Of a DNA stretch of 64,000 nucleotides, positions 53,805-63,069 are shown in pieces. The translations under genes were made by a program, and so were the position numbers. The stretch comes from Pirellulales bacterium. GTDB taxonomy: Bacteria > Planctomycetota > Planctomycetia > Pirellulales > UBA1268. The stretch spans positions 38,511 to 102,510 of the forward strand of contig JAFMIU010000005.1 of assembly GCA_017853835.1 (NCBI GenBank), written 5' to 3'. The notes under the pieces are model-generated. The model searched no databases, was not told the DNA's origin, and worked only from the letters and a program-made list of their open reading frames with translations. Each line of letters starts with the position of its first letter. Position 1 is the first letter of the stretch.

Positions 53805-56348
53805 TCAGGCCGTCGGTGCATCGCCCTCGGCAGGCGTCGCAGCCACGGGCTCGGCCGTCACGATGCCCTTGAACGAGAGCTGCTTCTTCCCGGCAACCTC
53901 GATGCAGTCGACCTGGATCGTGTCCTTGCCCTCGAACTCACCCTTGAGAAGCTCCTCGCTGACGGGGTCCTCGATGAAGTTCTCGAGGGCGCGGCGCAGC
54001 GGTCGGGCGCCGAAGTCGGTGTCGGAGCCCTTGCGGATGAGGAACTTCTTGGCCTCGTCGGTGAGTTCCAGCTTGAGCCCACGCTCACTCAGCCGTTCAC
54101 GAACCTTCGAGAGTTCGATGTCGATGACCTTCTTGAGGTCATCGACGGTGAGGTGATGGAACACGATGACATCGTCGAGACGATTGAGGAACTCAGGCCG
54201 GAAGACCTTCTCGATCCGCTCGTTGACGCGGCCCTTCATGCCCTCGTAGCTGGCATCGTCGTCGGGCTTCTGGAAGCCAAATGCCGACTCATTCTTGATC
54301 GCCTCGGCTCCCGCGTTGGTGGTCATGATGATGATGGTGTTGCGGAAGTCGACGTTGCGGCCGAACGAGTCGGTGAGGCGTCCTTCCTCCATCACCTGGA
54401 GAAGCATGTTGAACACGTCGGGATGCGCCTTTTCGATCTCGTCGAGCAGGACGACGGCGTAGGGGCGACGACGGATTTTCTCCGTGAGCTGCCCCCCCTC
54501 CTCGAAGCCGACATAGCCCGGCGGCGCGCCGATGAGGCGGCTGACGTTGTGCTTCTCCATGTATTCGCTCATGTCGATCTGAATGAGCGCATCGGCGTCG
54601 CCGAACATGAACTCGGCCAACGCCTTCGCGAGCAGCGTCTTGCCGACGCCGGTCGGCCCGGCGAACACAAACGAGCCGATCGGCCGCTTGGGGTCCTTGA
54701 GGCCAGAACGGCTGCGACGCACCGCCTTCGAGACGCTCTTGATGGCGGCATCCTGGCCGATCACCTTGCGATGGAGTTCGTTCTCCATGCCCATGAGCCG
54801 CTGCTGGTCTTCGGACGACATGCGGGTGAGTGGAATGCCTGTCATCTTCGAGACGACTTCCGCCACCACCTCATCGTCGACCACGCCATCGGCCTCGCGG
54901 CTCTTGTCGCGCCAGTCGCGGGTCATCGACTGCTTCTTCTTCTTGAGCTTGTCGGCCTGGTCGCGGAGGGCGGCCGCCTTCTCGAAATCCTGGTTGGCGA
55001 CCGCTTCTTCCTTTTCCTTGTTGAGCCGATCGACTTCCTCGTCGATCTCCTTGAGGTCTGGCGGCTTGGTCATGGCCTTGAGCCGTACGCGGGCCCCCGC
55101 TTCGTCGATCACATCGATCGCCTTGTCGGGGAGGCAGCGGCCCGTGATGTAGCGGCTGGAGAGGTCGACGGCGGCCTCGAGGGCGGCATCGGAGATGCTC
55201 ACGCGATGGTGGCTCTCGTAGCGGTCACGGAGGCCCTTGAGAATCTCCACGGCCTCATCCTTCGTCGCCGGCTCGATCATGATGATCTGGAAGCGACGGT
55301 CGAGGGCCGAGTCTTTCTCGATGTACTTTCGATACTCATCGAGCGTGGTGGCGCCGATGCACTGAATTTCTCCGCGGGCGAGTGCCGGCTTGAGCACATT
55401 GGAGGCATCGATCGCCCCTTCGGCGCCACCGGCTCCCACGAGGGTGTGAAGTTCGTCGATGAACAGGATCGTGTTTTTGGCGCGACGCACCTCGTTCATC
55501 ACGGCCTTGATGCGTTCCTCGAACTGCCCGCGGTATTTCGTGCCGGCAACCATCATCGCGAGGTCGAGCACCACGATCCGGCGGTCCGCCAGCAGCTCGG
55601 GAACATTGCCGTCAACGACCCGCTGGGCAAACCCTTCCACGATCGCCGTCTTCCCGACACCCGCTTCACCGAGCAGCACCGGGTTGTTCTTGGTGCGGCG
55701 GCAGAGAATCTGAATCGCCCGTTCGATTTCCTTCTCGCGGCCGATGACCGGGTCGAGTTTGCCCTGGCGGGCGAGCTCGGTGAGATCGCGTCCGAAGCTG
55801 TCGAGGGCTGGGGTCTTGCTCTTGCCCCCCTTCGGAGTCGGCTCGCCACCGCCGCCACCACCAGCCGGCTGGCGGCCTCCCATCCCGGCTCGTTCGCCCC
55901 CTTCCTCCATGCCATGCCCGAGGAGGTTGAGCACCTCTTCGCGGACATCCTCGAGCTTGAGGCCAAGGTTCATGAGCACCTGGGCGGCGACCCCTTCCTG
56001 CTCTCGCAGGAGTCCCAGGAGGATGTGTTCGGTGCCGACGTAGTTGTGGTTGAGGTTGCGGGCCTCCTCCATCGAATACTCGATGACCTTCTTGGCCCTC
56101 GGGGTCTGCGGCAGCTTCCCCATGGTGACCATGTCGGGGCCGCTCTGGACGAGCTTCTCGACTTCCATGCGAATTTTTCGCAGGTCGATGTCGAGGTTTT
56201 TCAGGACGTTGGCTGCGACGCCGCTCCCTTCCTTGATCAGGCCGAGGAGAACGTGTTCCGTGCCGATGTACTCGTGGTTGAACCGCTGGGCCTCTTGATT
56301 GGCCAGCTGCATCACCTTGCGGGCACGATCCGTGAAACGCTCGTACAT
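53805..56348 (-). CDS. clpC: ClpC-type AAA+ unfoldase
   Basis: The 847 aa protein has two ClpN repeats (1-145: EAQRFNHEYIGTEHVLLGL and EEARNLNHNYVGTEHILLGL), a Gly-rich linker, AAA-1 with GEAGVGKTAIVEG (about 231), a UVR-like helical insert (EKEEAVANQDFEKAAALRDQ) and AAA-2 with GPTGVGKTLLAKALAE (about 564). ClpC feeds substrates to ClpP for degradation. clpP and mcsA/B are not present. It stands alone; no CIRCE or CtsR box is recognised in the 192 bp upstream. Confidence 0.97.
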   Translation of the reverse strand: MYERFTDRARKVMQLANQEAQRFNHEYIGTEHVLLGLIKEGSGVAANVLKNLDIDLRKIRMEVEKLVQSGPDMVTMGKLPQTPRAKKVIEYSMEEARNLNHNYVGTEHILLGLLREQEGVAAQVLMNLGLKLEDVREEVLNLLGHGMEEGGERAGMGGRQPAGGGGGGEPTPKGGKSKTPALDSFGRDLTELARQGKLDPVIGREKEIERAIQILCRRTKNNPVLLGEAGVGKTAIVEGFAQRVVDGNVPELLADRRIVVLDLAMMVAGTKYRGQFEERIKAVMNEVRRAKNTILFIDELHTLVGAGGAEGAIDASNVLKPALARGEIQCIGATTLDEYRKYIEKDSALDRRFQIIMIEPATKDEAVEILKGLRDRYESHHRVSISDAALEAAVDLSSRYITGRCLPDKAIDVIDEAGARVRLKAMTKPPDLKEIDEEVDRLNKEKEEAVANQDFEKAAALRDQADKLKKKKQSMTRDWRDKSREADGVVDDEVVAEVVSKMTGIPLTRMSSEDQQRLMGMENELHRKVIGQDAAIKSVSKAVRRSRSGLKDPKRPIGSFVFAGPTGVGKTLLAKALAEFMFGDADALIQIDMSEYMEKHNVSRLIGAPPGYVGFEEGGQLTEKIRRRPYAVVLLDEIEKAHPDVFNMLLQVMEEGRLTDSFGRNVDFRNTIIIMTTNAGAEAIKNESAFGFQKPDDDASYEGMKGRVNERIEKVFRPEFLNRLDDVIVFHHLTVDDLKKVIDIELSKVRERLSERGLKLELTDEAKKFLIRKGSDTDFGARPLRRALENFIEDPVSEELLKGEFEGKDTIQVDCIEVAGKKQLSFKGIVTAEPVAATPAEGDAPTA

Positions 56349-56540
56349 GGGAAAATCCTATGGTGCTGCGGTCCGAGGGACGGTGCCGATCGCGAAGCGT
56401 GCCAAATCGGCAGTCGCCGCCCCTGTAGAGCATGGCGATGCAAACCTTACGCCAAACCCATCACAGGATTCTAGGACGATCGATCAGGAAAATCTGTCCG
56501 GTGACGTCCGGCCGCGGGGAAACGGCTTTTTTTAACCGAT

Positions 56541-57125
56541 TCAGGCCGCGGATCGGCGGGACGCGGCGTCGGGAGAACCCCCGTGGGCCTGAACGATGAC
56601 GGGATCCTCATCATGGGACATCCGGTCCAGTTCCTGGGCGATCGCCCGTCGCCAGATCGCCCCTGAGTCGCTGCGGGCCAGTTTGTCGAAGGCGCGTCGG
56701 GCGTCCTCGTCACGTCCGGTGCGTCGCAGCAGGGTGCCGTAGAGCAGCTGGGCCTCGCCATCGGTCGGAGCGAGATCGAGAAGCGTTGTGAGGATCGATT
56801 CCGCCTGCAGCCAATCACGGGCGAGATAGGCCGCTCGGGCCTTGGTAAAGAGCGTGTCGGCTTCACGGACACGACCAACCGGCACCGGCGGTGGAAAAGC
56901 CGCCGTCGCCGACACGACGGCGATCAACCAGATCGCCATGACGGCTGTCCACAGACCAATCACGAGCGGGAGTTCGACGAGCCGAGGCCAGATCCAGGTG
57001 GTGACGATCGCCACGTCCACCGACACGGCGAAGGCCAGGGCCAGCACGAGGCCCGACAGACTTCCCCGGAGCCAGAGCCAAGGAAGGCCGGGCCAGGCGA
57101 GCGTCAGGTAGCGAAAAACACCCAT
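56541..57125 (-). CDS. Membrane protein with TPR-like C-terminal region
   Basis: The 194 aa protein has two membrane spans in its first ~80 residues (SLSGLVLALAFAVSVDVAIVTTWIW and VIGLWTAVMAIWLIAVVSATAAF). A cytoplasmic region with one or two TPR-like units follows (ADTLFTKARAAYLARDWLQAESILTTLLDLAPTDGEAQLLYGTLLRRTG), then a polar tail. ATG 57125 gives a sensible start, and the upstream frame is not protein-like. It is divergent from thiE and precedes clpC by 192 bp. No specific function is recognised. Confidence 0.72.
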   Translation of the reverse strand: MGVFRYLTLAWPGLPWLWLRGSLSGLVLALAFAVSVDVAIVTTWIWPRLVELPLVIGLWTAVMAIWLIAVVSATAAFPPPVPVGRVREADTLFTKARAAYLARDWLQAESILTTLLDLAPTDGEAQLLYGTLLRRTGRDEDARRAFDKLARSDSGAIWRRAIAQELDRMSHDEDPVIVQAHGGSPDAASRRSAA

Positions 57126-57200
57126 GGGGCGATCCGGGCGGCTGGGGGGGCGGGAGTGTACGGACGGGGCGGCGGTTCTCCAAGGCGAACGCCGGCGCGG

Positions 57201-57206
57201 TACAAC
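57201..57206 (+). promoter_or_regulatory. Candidate -10 element (TACAAC) before thiE
   Basis: TACAAC lies 10 bp before the ATG at 57217. The same hexamer precedes the lipB-like gene. No -35 box is seen. Confidence 0.2.
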
Positions 57207-57216
57207 GGTTGGTCCT

Positions 57217-58335
57217 ATGACACGAGATGATTCGGGCGAAGCGGGAGGACGGCGGGAGATCGCGGGCATCTGGAGGGCCCTCGATGCGTCCGCGAACCGG
57301 GCGGCGGAGGCTCTCCGGGTGCTGGAGGACATGCTTCGCTTCGGGCTCGACGACGCCCATCTCTCCTGGATTGCCAAGAATCTCAGGCACGACCTCGCCA
57401 CCGCGCTGGCGCGCCATGGGCTCGCGCAGCGGATTGCCGCCCGGGATGTGCCCGGGGATGTGGGGGCGGGCGTGGCCGCTTCGGCAGGACTCTCCCGCCA
57501 TGGTGTGGGCGATGTCCTTGCTGCCAATGCGGCGAGGGCGGCACAGGCCCTCCGGAGTCTCGAGGAGTCGTCGGCCGTCGTTGCCCCCGCCGCGTCGACG
57601 GTGTTTGAATCGATTCGCTACCGGCTCTACGCGCTCGAGCGATCCGCTGCGACGGCTGGGGCGAGTGCCGCACGGCTCGAACACATCTCCCTGTGCGTGC
57701 TCGTGGATGGCGGTGCCGATGGGCCATCTTTCACGACGCTCATGGAATCGCTCGTCGACGCGGGAGTGCGGATGGTGCAGCTGCGGGACAAGTCGCTGCC
57801 CGTGCCGGTGCTCGTGGAACGAGTTCGAACGGCCTTGACGATCGCCCGGCGGCACGAGGGCGAGGCTCGGCCCATCGTGCTCGTCAACGATCGGGTGGAC
57901 GTGGCCGCGGCCCTGTCGGCCGATGGAGTCCATGTCGGTGCCGATGACATGCCGGTGCCGCTGGCACGGCGTGTCGTGGGACCGGGTGTGCTGGTGGGTC
58001 GAACGGCACACCGCCTCGCCGAGGCGCGGGCGGCGGTGCTTGACGGCGCCGACTACCTCGGTGTCGGCCCGTGCTTTCCCTCGTCAACGAAGGCGTTTGC
58101 AACGCATGCGCCGCCGGAGTTCATCCAAACCGTCTGCGGCGAAACGACACTGCCGACCTTTGCGATCGGCGGGATCACCGTGGATCGAATCGGCGAACTG
58201 GCGGCGTTGGGGGTGCGACGGGTGGCGGTGGCGTCGGCCGTGACCCGCGCCGCCGATCCAGGCCGCGCCGCGCGTCAGCTCATCGACACGATCGACCGTC
58301 TCATGGTGTCTCGGGCGACGGCGTCCCATCCGTGA
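57217..58335 (+). CDS. thiE: ThiD2-ThiE fusion: thiamine phosphate synthase
   Basis: The 372 aa protein joins an N-terminal ThiD2 domain (about 1-140; ALDASANRAAEALRVLEDMLRFGLDD and the IAKNLRHDL segment) to a C-terminal ThiE TIM barrel (about 155-372). ThiD2 is reported to phosphorylate HMP phosphate, so one chain may supply HMP-PP and couple it to thiazole phosphate. The ThiE part shows RMVQLRDKSLP, VLVNDRVDVAAALSADGVHVGADD, GRTAHRLAEARAA and YLGVGPCFPSSTK, with FAIGGITVDRI. ThiG and ThiS are 49 kb away. Its 3' end overlaps the convergent TlpA-like gene by 35 bp. Confidence 0.93.
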   Translation: MTRDDSGEAGGRREIAGIWRALDASANRAAEALRVLEDMLRFGLDDAHLSWIAKNLRHDLATALARHGLAQRIAARDVPGDVGAGVAASAGLSRHGVGDVLAANAARAAQALRSLEESSAVVAPAASTVFESIRYRLYALERSAATAGASAARLEHISLCVLVDGGADGPSFTTLMESLVDAGVRMVQLRDKSLPVPVLVERVRTALTIARRHEGEARPIVLVNDRVDVAAALSADGVHVGADDMPVPLARRVVGPGVLVGRTAHRLAEARAAVLDGADYLGVGPCFPSSTKAFATHAPPEFIQTVCGETTLPTFAIGGITVDRIGELAALGVRRVAVASAVTRAADPGRAARQLIDTIDRLMVSRATASHP

Positions 58336-58903
58336 CCCGGCCTGCCGACTCTTTGAGCAGGGCGAGGATCGCCGCGGCCATGTCGGCTTCGTCGCTCGAT
58401 CGGTACCCGGTCCAGACGCGTCGCACTCGTGCATCGGGCCCGATGAGGTAGGTGGTGGGAAATGCCTCGAGCGCATAGGCCTCGGTGAAGATCACCGTGC
58501 CAACGGCATCCCCGAACCCCCAGGCCTCGAGGGGCATCTGTCGGCTGGCGAGATACTCCCGCGTCTCTCTCGCGAGATCGGCACCGTCGTCGCTCCAGCC
58601 CGATCCGCACGAGACGGCGATGAACTGAAAGGCCGGTTCGTCGGAGAGCCGAGTGGCCAGTCGCACGAGGCCGGGCAGCTCCTTTCGGCACGGCGGGCAC
58701 CAGGTTCCCCAGAAGTTGAGGAGCGTGATGCGACCGACCAGGGACGGCGGCGCTGCCGTTGGATCCGACAGCGACACGATGGGAAGCGCCGTCATGATGC
58801 GGCCCACGGCCGGGTGCGACGGGCCGGATGCGGTGCAACCCAGCAACGCCACGCCCAGGAGCGGCAGGAGCACGGCGACCAATCGGGGGAGGCGGGCTAT
58901 CAT
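58301..58903 (-). CDS. TlpA-like thioredoxin-fold lipoprotein
   Basis: The 200 aa protein has a lipoprotein signal (LVAVLLPLLGVALLGC, lipobox LLGC) and a thioredoxin fold with the redox motif WCPPC (about residue 69; TLLNFWGTWCPPCRKELPGL). The later cis-Pro region reads ALEAFPTTYLIGP. Such TlpA/ResA proteins reduce disulfides in the periplasm, for example for cytochrome c assembly. ATG 58903 is preferred because it begins the signal peptide; GTG 58927 is an alternative. It is divergent from the CYTH gene. Confidence 0.88.
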   Translation of the reverse strand: MIARLPRLVAVLLPLLGVALLGCTASGPSHPAVGRIMTALPIVSLSDPTAAPPSLVGRITLLNFWGTWCPPCRKELPGLVRLATRLSDEPAFQFIAVSCGSGWSDDGADLARETREYLASRQMPLEAWGFGDAVGTVIFTEAYALEAFPTTYLIGPDARVRRVWTGYRSSDEADMAAAILALLKESAGRVTDGTPSPETP

Positions 58904-58943
58904 CGAGAACGTGTCCGAGGAGGCCACACGGGACCAACGATCA

Positions 58944-59510
58944 GTGTACGAAGTCGAACAGAAGTATCACCTTGCCGACCGGGCACCGGTGGAGGACTGG
59001 CTCCTGCGGCACGGGGCGACGTTTCATGTGGCGTGCAACCACATGGACCGGTACTTCGCCCATCCATGCCGAGACTTTGCCGTCACCGACGAGGCCCTTC
59101 GGCTGCGGCGTGCCGGCGACGAGATCGCCATCACGTGGAAGGGCCCGCGGCTCTCAACGGCTTCGAAAACCCGACGTGAAATCGAACTGGCGCTCGCCTG
59201 CCCGGGTGGGCGGCCGAGTGTGGAGCCCACCCTCGACCAGTGGACCGAGCTGCTCGAGAGTCTCGGGTTTCGCCGGGTGCGTGACGTCGCCAAGCATCGT
59301 CAGCCTGCCGTCATTCGATGGGAGGAGATGACCATCGAGGTGGTGATCGATCACGTCGATGGGCTCGGCGAGTTTCTCGAACTCGAGGTGCTGGCAGACG
59401 AGGAGGGTGTGGCGGCGGCCCAGAGCCGCATCGCGTCGCTCGCGATGGCGATGGGATGCGGGGCTCCGGAGCGGCGGAGTTATCTGGAGATGGTGCTCGA
59501 TGACGCGTGA
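58944..59510 (+). CDS. CYTH domain protein (class IV adenylate cyclase / triphosphatase family)
   Basis: The 188 aa protein starts with the CYTH signature ExExK (YEVEQKYHL). It carries the conserved charged strands of the tunnel fold (YFAHPCRDFAVTDEALRLRRAGDEIAITWKGP, RREIELAL, later IEVVIDHVDGLGEFLELEVL with ELE). Members are inorganic triphosphatases or class IV adenylate cyclases, and substrate choice cannot be read here. GTG 58944 was chosen because the signature begins there. GTG 58911 is a longer alternative. It overlaps the MFS gene by 11 bp. Confidence 0.88.
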   Translation: MYEVEQKYHLADRAPVEDWLLRHGATFHVACNHMDRYFAHPCRDFAVTDEALRLRRAGDEIAITWKGPRLSTASKTRREIELALACPGGRPSVEPTLDQWTELLESLGFRRVRDVAKHRQPAVIRWEEMTIEVVIDHVDGLGEFLELEVLADEEGVAAAQSRIASLAMAMGCGAPERRSYLEMVLDDA

Positions 59511-60858
59511 CAGCGAAGCGCACCGCGAAGTTCGCAACACGTTGTGGATCGAGTGTTATCAGATCGCCCTGCGTGTCGGCTGGATCTTCAAGACCGAGAC
59601 GATCATCATGCCGGCGGTGCTCGACGCCGTCGTTGACTCCGGGTTTCTCCGGGGATTGCTTCCGGTGCTCAACCGCATCGGGCAGAGTGTGCCGCCGCTG
59701 GTCATGGCGGGAGTTCTTGGTCGCAGGCCGCTCAAGAAGTGGTGGCTTGTGGGAACGAGCCTCGCGATGGCGATCTGCTTTGCGATCCTGGCCGCGGCGT
59801 GGGGGCCGCTTCAGGCACGCCGTCCCGACCTCCTGGCGGTGCTGTTTCTCGTCATCTATGCGGCCTTCTCCTCGGCAACGGGGCTTTCTCAGCTCGTGCT
59901 GGCGGCGCTCCAGGGCAAACTCATCGCACCCGGCCACCGGGGACGGGCGCTCGTGGTGAGCGTGACGATCGGAAGCGTGCTGGCGATCGCGGCCGCCCTG
60001 ATCCTTCTTGGGCCATGGCTGCTGCAGGCCGACGGCTTCCCAAAGATATTCGCCGCCACAGCCGCTTTTTTCACCCTGGCCGCGGTCATGCCGATCATGC
60101 TCGACGAGCCGCCCGACGTCGCCCCGCCGGCGACGTCGTCGATGATGATGTGGTCGTTGGCCGATGGTGAGCCAGCGGGTGAAACGGCTCGTCCTTCAGG
60201 CCAGGAAACGGCCCTCACCGGTCGCTCGGCTCGGTGGCGGCGCCGACGTCGGTTGGCGATGCGTCGAAGGGGGCGCCGCGTGGCGATTCCTGCGGAGTTG
60301 GCCCGCCTCGGCGTGGTGGCCGCGTGCTTCGCGGCGGTGCTGATGCTCTTTCCGCACTACCAGGCCTTCGCACGCGACAGGCTTGGCAGCAACGCCGGCA
60401 GCCTCCTGATGTGGGTCTGCACACAGAACGCCGCGACCGGTCTGGCCAGCCTGGTGGCGGGGCCCGTGTCCGATCGGCGCGGTACGCGGGTTGTGCTCGT
60501 GTGGCTCGTGGCGTTGTCCGCGATGACCCCGCTGGTGGTGACCGGGCTCTCCCTCCTGGGGCATGAGACGGCCGTGGCCCTGTTCTGGATGGTCTACGTT
60601 CCCCTCGGGCTCACGCCGATCACGCTCAAGATGCTGACCAACTATGCACTCGAACTGGCGCCGTCGGCTGGAGAGCAGCCGAGATACGTGAGCATCGTCG
60701 GTGTGGCCTTGGCGGCGCCGTTCGTGCTCTCGCCGCTCGTGGGCTGGTCGGTGGATCGTGTCGGATTTCGGCTGATGTTTCTGCTGGGAGCGACGGTGAT
60801 CGCAGCCGGCGCGGTCGTGGCCCTCGGACTCCCGGAGCCGCGGCATCGAAAGCACTGA
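59500..60858 (+). CDS. MFS-type membrane transporter
   Basis: The 452 aa protein has about 12 hydrophobic spans in two groups (residues ~20-210 and ~285-445). A long cytoplasmic loop lies between them, rich in Arg (RSARWRRRRRLAMRRRGRR). The pattern GPVSDRRGTRVVL after one span recalls the MFS loop motif. No substrate can be assigned. The start overlaps the end of the CYTH gene, so both are probably one operon. Confidence 0.82.
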   Translation: MTRDSEAHREVRNTLWIECYQIALRVGWIFKTETIIMPAVLDAVVDSGFLRGLLPVLNRIGQSVPPLVMAGVLGRRPLKKWWLVGTSLAMAICFAILAAAWGPLQARRPDLLAVLFLVIYAAFSSATGLSQLVLAALQGKLIAPGHRGRALVVSVTIGSVLAIAAALILLGPWLLQADGFPKIFAATAAFFTLAAVMPIMLDEPPDVAPPATSSMMMWSLADGEPAGETARPSGQETALTGRSARWRRRRRLAMRRRGRRVAIPAELARLGVVAACFAAVLMLFPHYQAFARDRLGSNAGSLLMWVCTQNAATGLASLVAGPVSDRRGTRVVLVWLVALSAMTPLVVTGLSLLGHETAVALFWMVYVPLGLTPITLKMLTNYALELAPSAGEQPRYVSIVGVALAAPFVLSPLVGWSVDRVGFRLMFLLGATVIAAGAVVALGLPEPRHRKH

Positions 60859-61038
60859 GCCTCGCGGGCGGGGCGGAGGCCGCTTGGCGTGGAGCGGCCC
60901 GTCGGCGAACGGGGCCTTCCAGCGGCCTCAAAACGCGGTCAGACAGCCGCTCCGCGGCCCGGAAATGCTCTAGGGCGGGGGACGCGAGCGCGGGATACTC
61001 CGAGGCCCCGGCAGAAGCCGGTCGGAGCCAATTTGGTC

Positions 61039-62259
61039 ATGCGGATCTTTCTCTCGGCCGGCGAGCCCTCGGGCGACCACCATGCCGCGCTCCTGGTGCG
61101 CGCCATTCGGTCGCACCGTACCGACGTGGAGTTTGTCGGGCTGGGGGGGCCGCAGATGGCCTCCGAAGGTGTCGCCCTCGTCGCCGACCTGACGTCGTTG
61201 GCGGTGATGTGGCTCCTGCGGGTGATCATCAACCTCCACCGTTTCGTCGATCTCGCACGACGGGCGGAACGGAGCTTTCTCGATGCACGGCCCGACGTCT
61301 GCGTGCTCGTCGATTTCCCCGGTTTTCACTGGTGGCTTGCCTGGCGGGCCAAACGGCACGGGATCCCGGTCGTGTTTTTCTGTCCGCCCCAGATCTGGGC
61401 ATGGGCGAGCTGGCGGGTGAGGAAGATGCGGCGACTCGTGGATCACGTGCTCTCCGCCCTGCCCTTCGAACACGACTGGTTCATGGCGCACGGCGTGCGA
61501 AGCACGCTCGTCGGTCATCCCTTTTTCGATGAACTCAAGCCGGCCACGGCTCGATCTGCGGATCCCCGGCCGCTCGTCCTTTTGCTGCCGGGTTCGCGAG
61601 GACAGGAAATCGAAGGAGTCCTTGGCACGGCCCTTCGCGCGGCAGCGCGGATTCGTCGGCGGGTGCCAGAGGCCCGACTGGCGATCGGCGCCCTGCACGG
61701 CCGGCATGCCCGCCGCATCGAGGAGGTGGTGGCATCGACCGCCGAGGCGGCAGGCCTTGGCATCGAGGTGCATGCAGGGCGGACGCGGAGCCTCATCGCC
61801 GAGGCGACGGCGGCCATCGCCTGTTCGGGTTCGGTGTCGCTCGAACTTCTCGCGTCGCGGGTGCCGACCGTGATCGTCTACCGCATCAGTGGATTCGCCT
61901 ATGTCGTGCAGAGCTGGTTTCGGCGTGCCCGGTTCATCACGCTGGTGAACCTGCTGGCATGCCGGGAACCGATCGGCCCCGTGCGGCCCGTGTTGGCTCC
62001 GCCCGCCGGAGTGCCCGACGCCGATCCCGAAGCGATCTACCCCGAGTATCTCGTGGTCCACGACCCCGCGGAGCAGGCGGCGGGGCATGTGATCGAATGG
62101 TTGACCGACGAGGCGGCGCGACGTGACGTGCTCGCACGCATCGAGGCGGTCGCCGAGGCGGTTGCGCACCCAGGTTCGGCCAATCTCGCGGCGGAAGCGG
62201 TGCTGGCCATTGCCGAGGGGGGCCGCCCCGTGGTGGCCGCCGATCGACGAGCAGCCTGA
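61039..62259 (+). CDS. lpxB: Lipid-A-disaccharide synthase
   Basis: The 406 aa GT19-family enzyme joins UDP-2,3-diacylglucosamine and lipid X into the lipid A disaccharide. Diagnostic segments are IFLSAGEPSGDHHAALLVRA at the N terminus, VLVDFPGFHWWLA, CPPQIWAWASWRVRKM, LPFEHDWF, VGHPFFDE and LLLPGSRGQEIEG, plus the late ACSGSVSLELLASRVPTVIVYR. This supports a lipid A containing outer membrane. ATG 61039 was chosen; in-frame upstream sequence is non-coding in style. lpxA, lpxD and lpxK are not present in the window. Confidence 0.95.
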   Translation: MRIFLSAGEPSGDHHAALLVRAIRSHRTDVEFVGLGGPQMASEGVALVADLTSLAVMWLLRVIINLHRFVDLARRAERSFLDARPDVCVLVDFPGFHWWLAWRAKRHGIPVVFFCPPQIWAWASWRVRKMRRLVDHVLSALPFEHDWFMAHGVRSTLVGHPFFDELKPATARSADPRPLVLLLPGSRGQEIEGVLGTALRAAARIRRRVPEARLAIGALHGRHARRIEEVVASTAEAAGLGIEVHAGRTRSLIAEATAAIACSGSVSLELLASRVPTVIVYRISGFAYVVQSWFRRARFITLVNLLACREPIGPVRPVLAPPAGVPDADPEAIYPEYLVVHDPAEQAAGHVIEWLTDEAARRDVLARIEAVAEAVAHPGSANLAAEAVLAIAEGGRPVVAADRRAA

Positions 62260-62277
62260 TGGCGTCGGTGACCGTGG

Positions 62278-62283
62278 TAGGAT
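62278..62283 (+). promoter_or_regulatory. Candidate -10 element (TAGGAT) before the M50 protease
   Basis: TAGGAT ends 9 bp before the ATG at 62293. No -35 hexamer is convincing. Confidence 0.2.
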
Positions 62284-62292
62284 AGGCCCGCG

Positions 62293-63069
62293 ATGCTTTC
62301 CGAGCCCCAGCAGACATCCGCCGACATCGAGTTTGACCTGGCAGGCATCCGCGTGCGCGTGTCCGCCTGGTTCTGGGCCGCGGCCGCGCTGCTGGGGTGG
62401 AATATCTGCCATGCCTACGCCTCGGGGGACCAGCGGATGCTGCTCCAGATGCTCGTCATCTGGATCGGGGTCGTGTTCGTCTCGATCCTCGTGCACGAGA
62501 TGGGGCATGCGCTGGCCTATCGGTCGTTCGGCCAATCCTCCCACGTCGTGCTCTATCATTTCGGGGGTCTGGCCATCCCCGACACCTGGAATCGTCGGCA
62601 TCTCGGGCCGACGCAGCGGCTCCTGGTTTCGGCCGCCGGCCCCCTGGCCCAGCTTGCCCTGGCGGCGCTGGTCGTGGTGGGGCTCAAGCTCACCGGTCAC
62701 GCGGTGCCATTTCCGATCAACGTCATCAGTTCGAAACTCGGGCTCTATATCGGACGAGAGATTTCATCGCCGCAGATCTACGCCCTCTTCGACTTTTTGT
62801 TGTATGTGAATGTCTTCTGGCCGCTGCTGAACCTGATCCCCGTGCCACCGCTCGATGGCGGCCAGATTGCCAGGGAGGGAATGCTCTCGCTCGGAATCGC
62901 CGACGCAGCGAGGATCGCCGGGATGATCGGGGTGGTGGTTGGCGGTGCGGTGGCGTGGTGGGGATACACGCGTCACGAGCCTTTTCTCGGGATCATGTTC
63001 GCGATGCTCGCGGCGTCGTGTTTTCAGGAACTGTCGGCAGGGAATCCACCGTGGCGTCGGTGGAACTGA
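62293..63069 (+). CDS. Site-2 protease family intramembrane metalloprotease (M50)
   Basis: The 258 aa membrane protein has the zinc motif HEMGH (residues 68-72) in a membrane span, and the third ligand motif in PPLDGGQ (about 188-194), together forming the S2P active site. It has about six spans and no PDZ domain, like the compact SpoIVFB-type branch. Such proteases cut membrane-embedded substrates, often to release regulators. The stop is followed by an SGNH-like gene whose start overlaps it. Confidence 0.9.
   Translation: MLSEPQQTSADIEFDLAGIRVRVSAWFWAAAALLGWNICHAYASGDQRMLLQMLVIWIGVVFVSILVHEMGHALAYRSFGQSSHVVLYHFGGLAIPDTWNRRHLGPTQRLLVSAAGPLAQLALAALVVVGLKLTGHAVPFPINVISSKLGLYIGREISSPQIYALFDFLLYVNVFWPLLNLIPVPPLDGGQIAREGMLSLGIADAARIAGMIGVVVGGAVAWWGYTRHEPFLGIMFAMLAASCFQELSAGNPPWRRWN

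Noticed and set aside
60960..60980. A second copy of the inverted end near 60968 (ATGCTCTAG)
   Set aside because: Only about 7 bases match and no partner end is found nearby.
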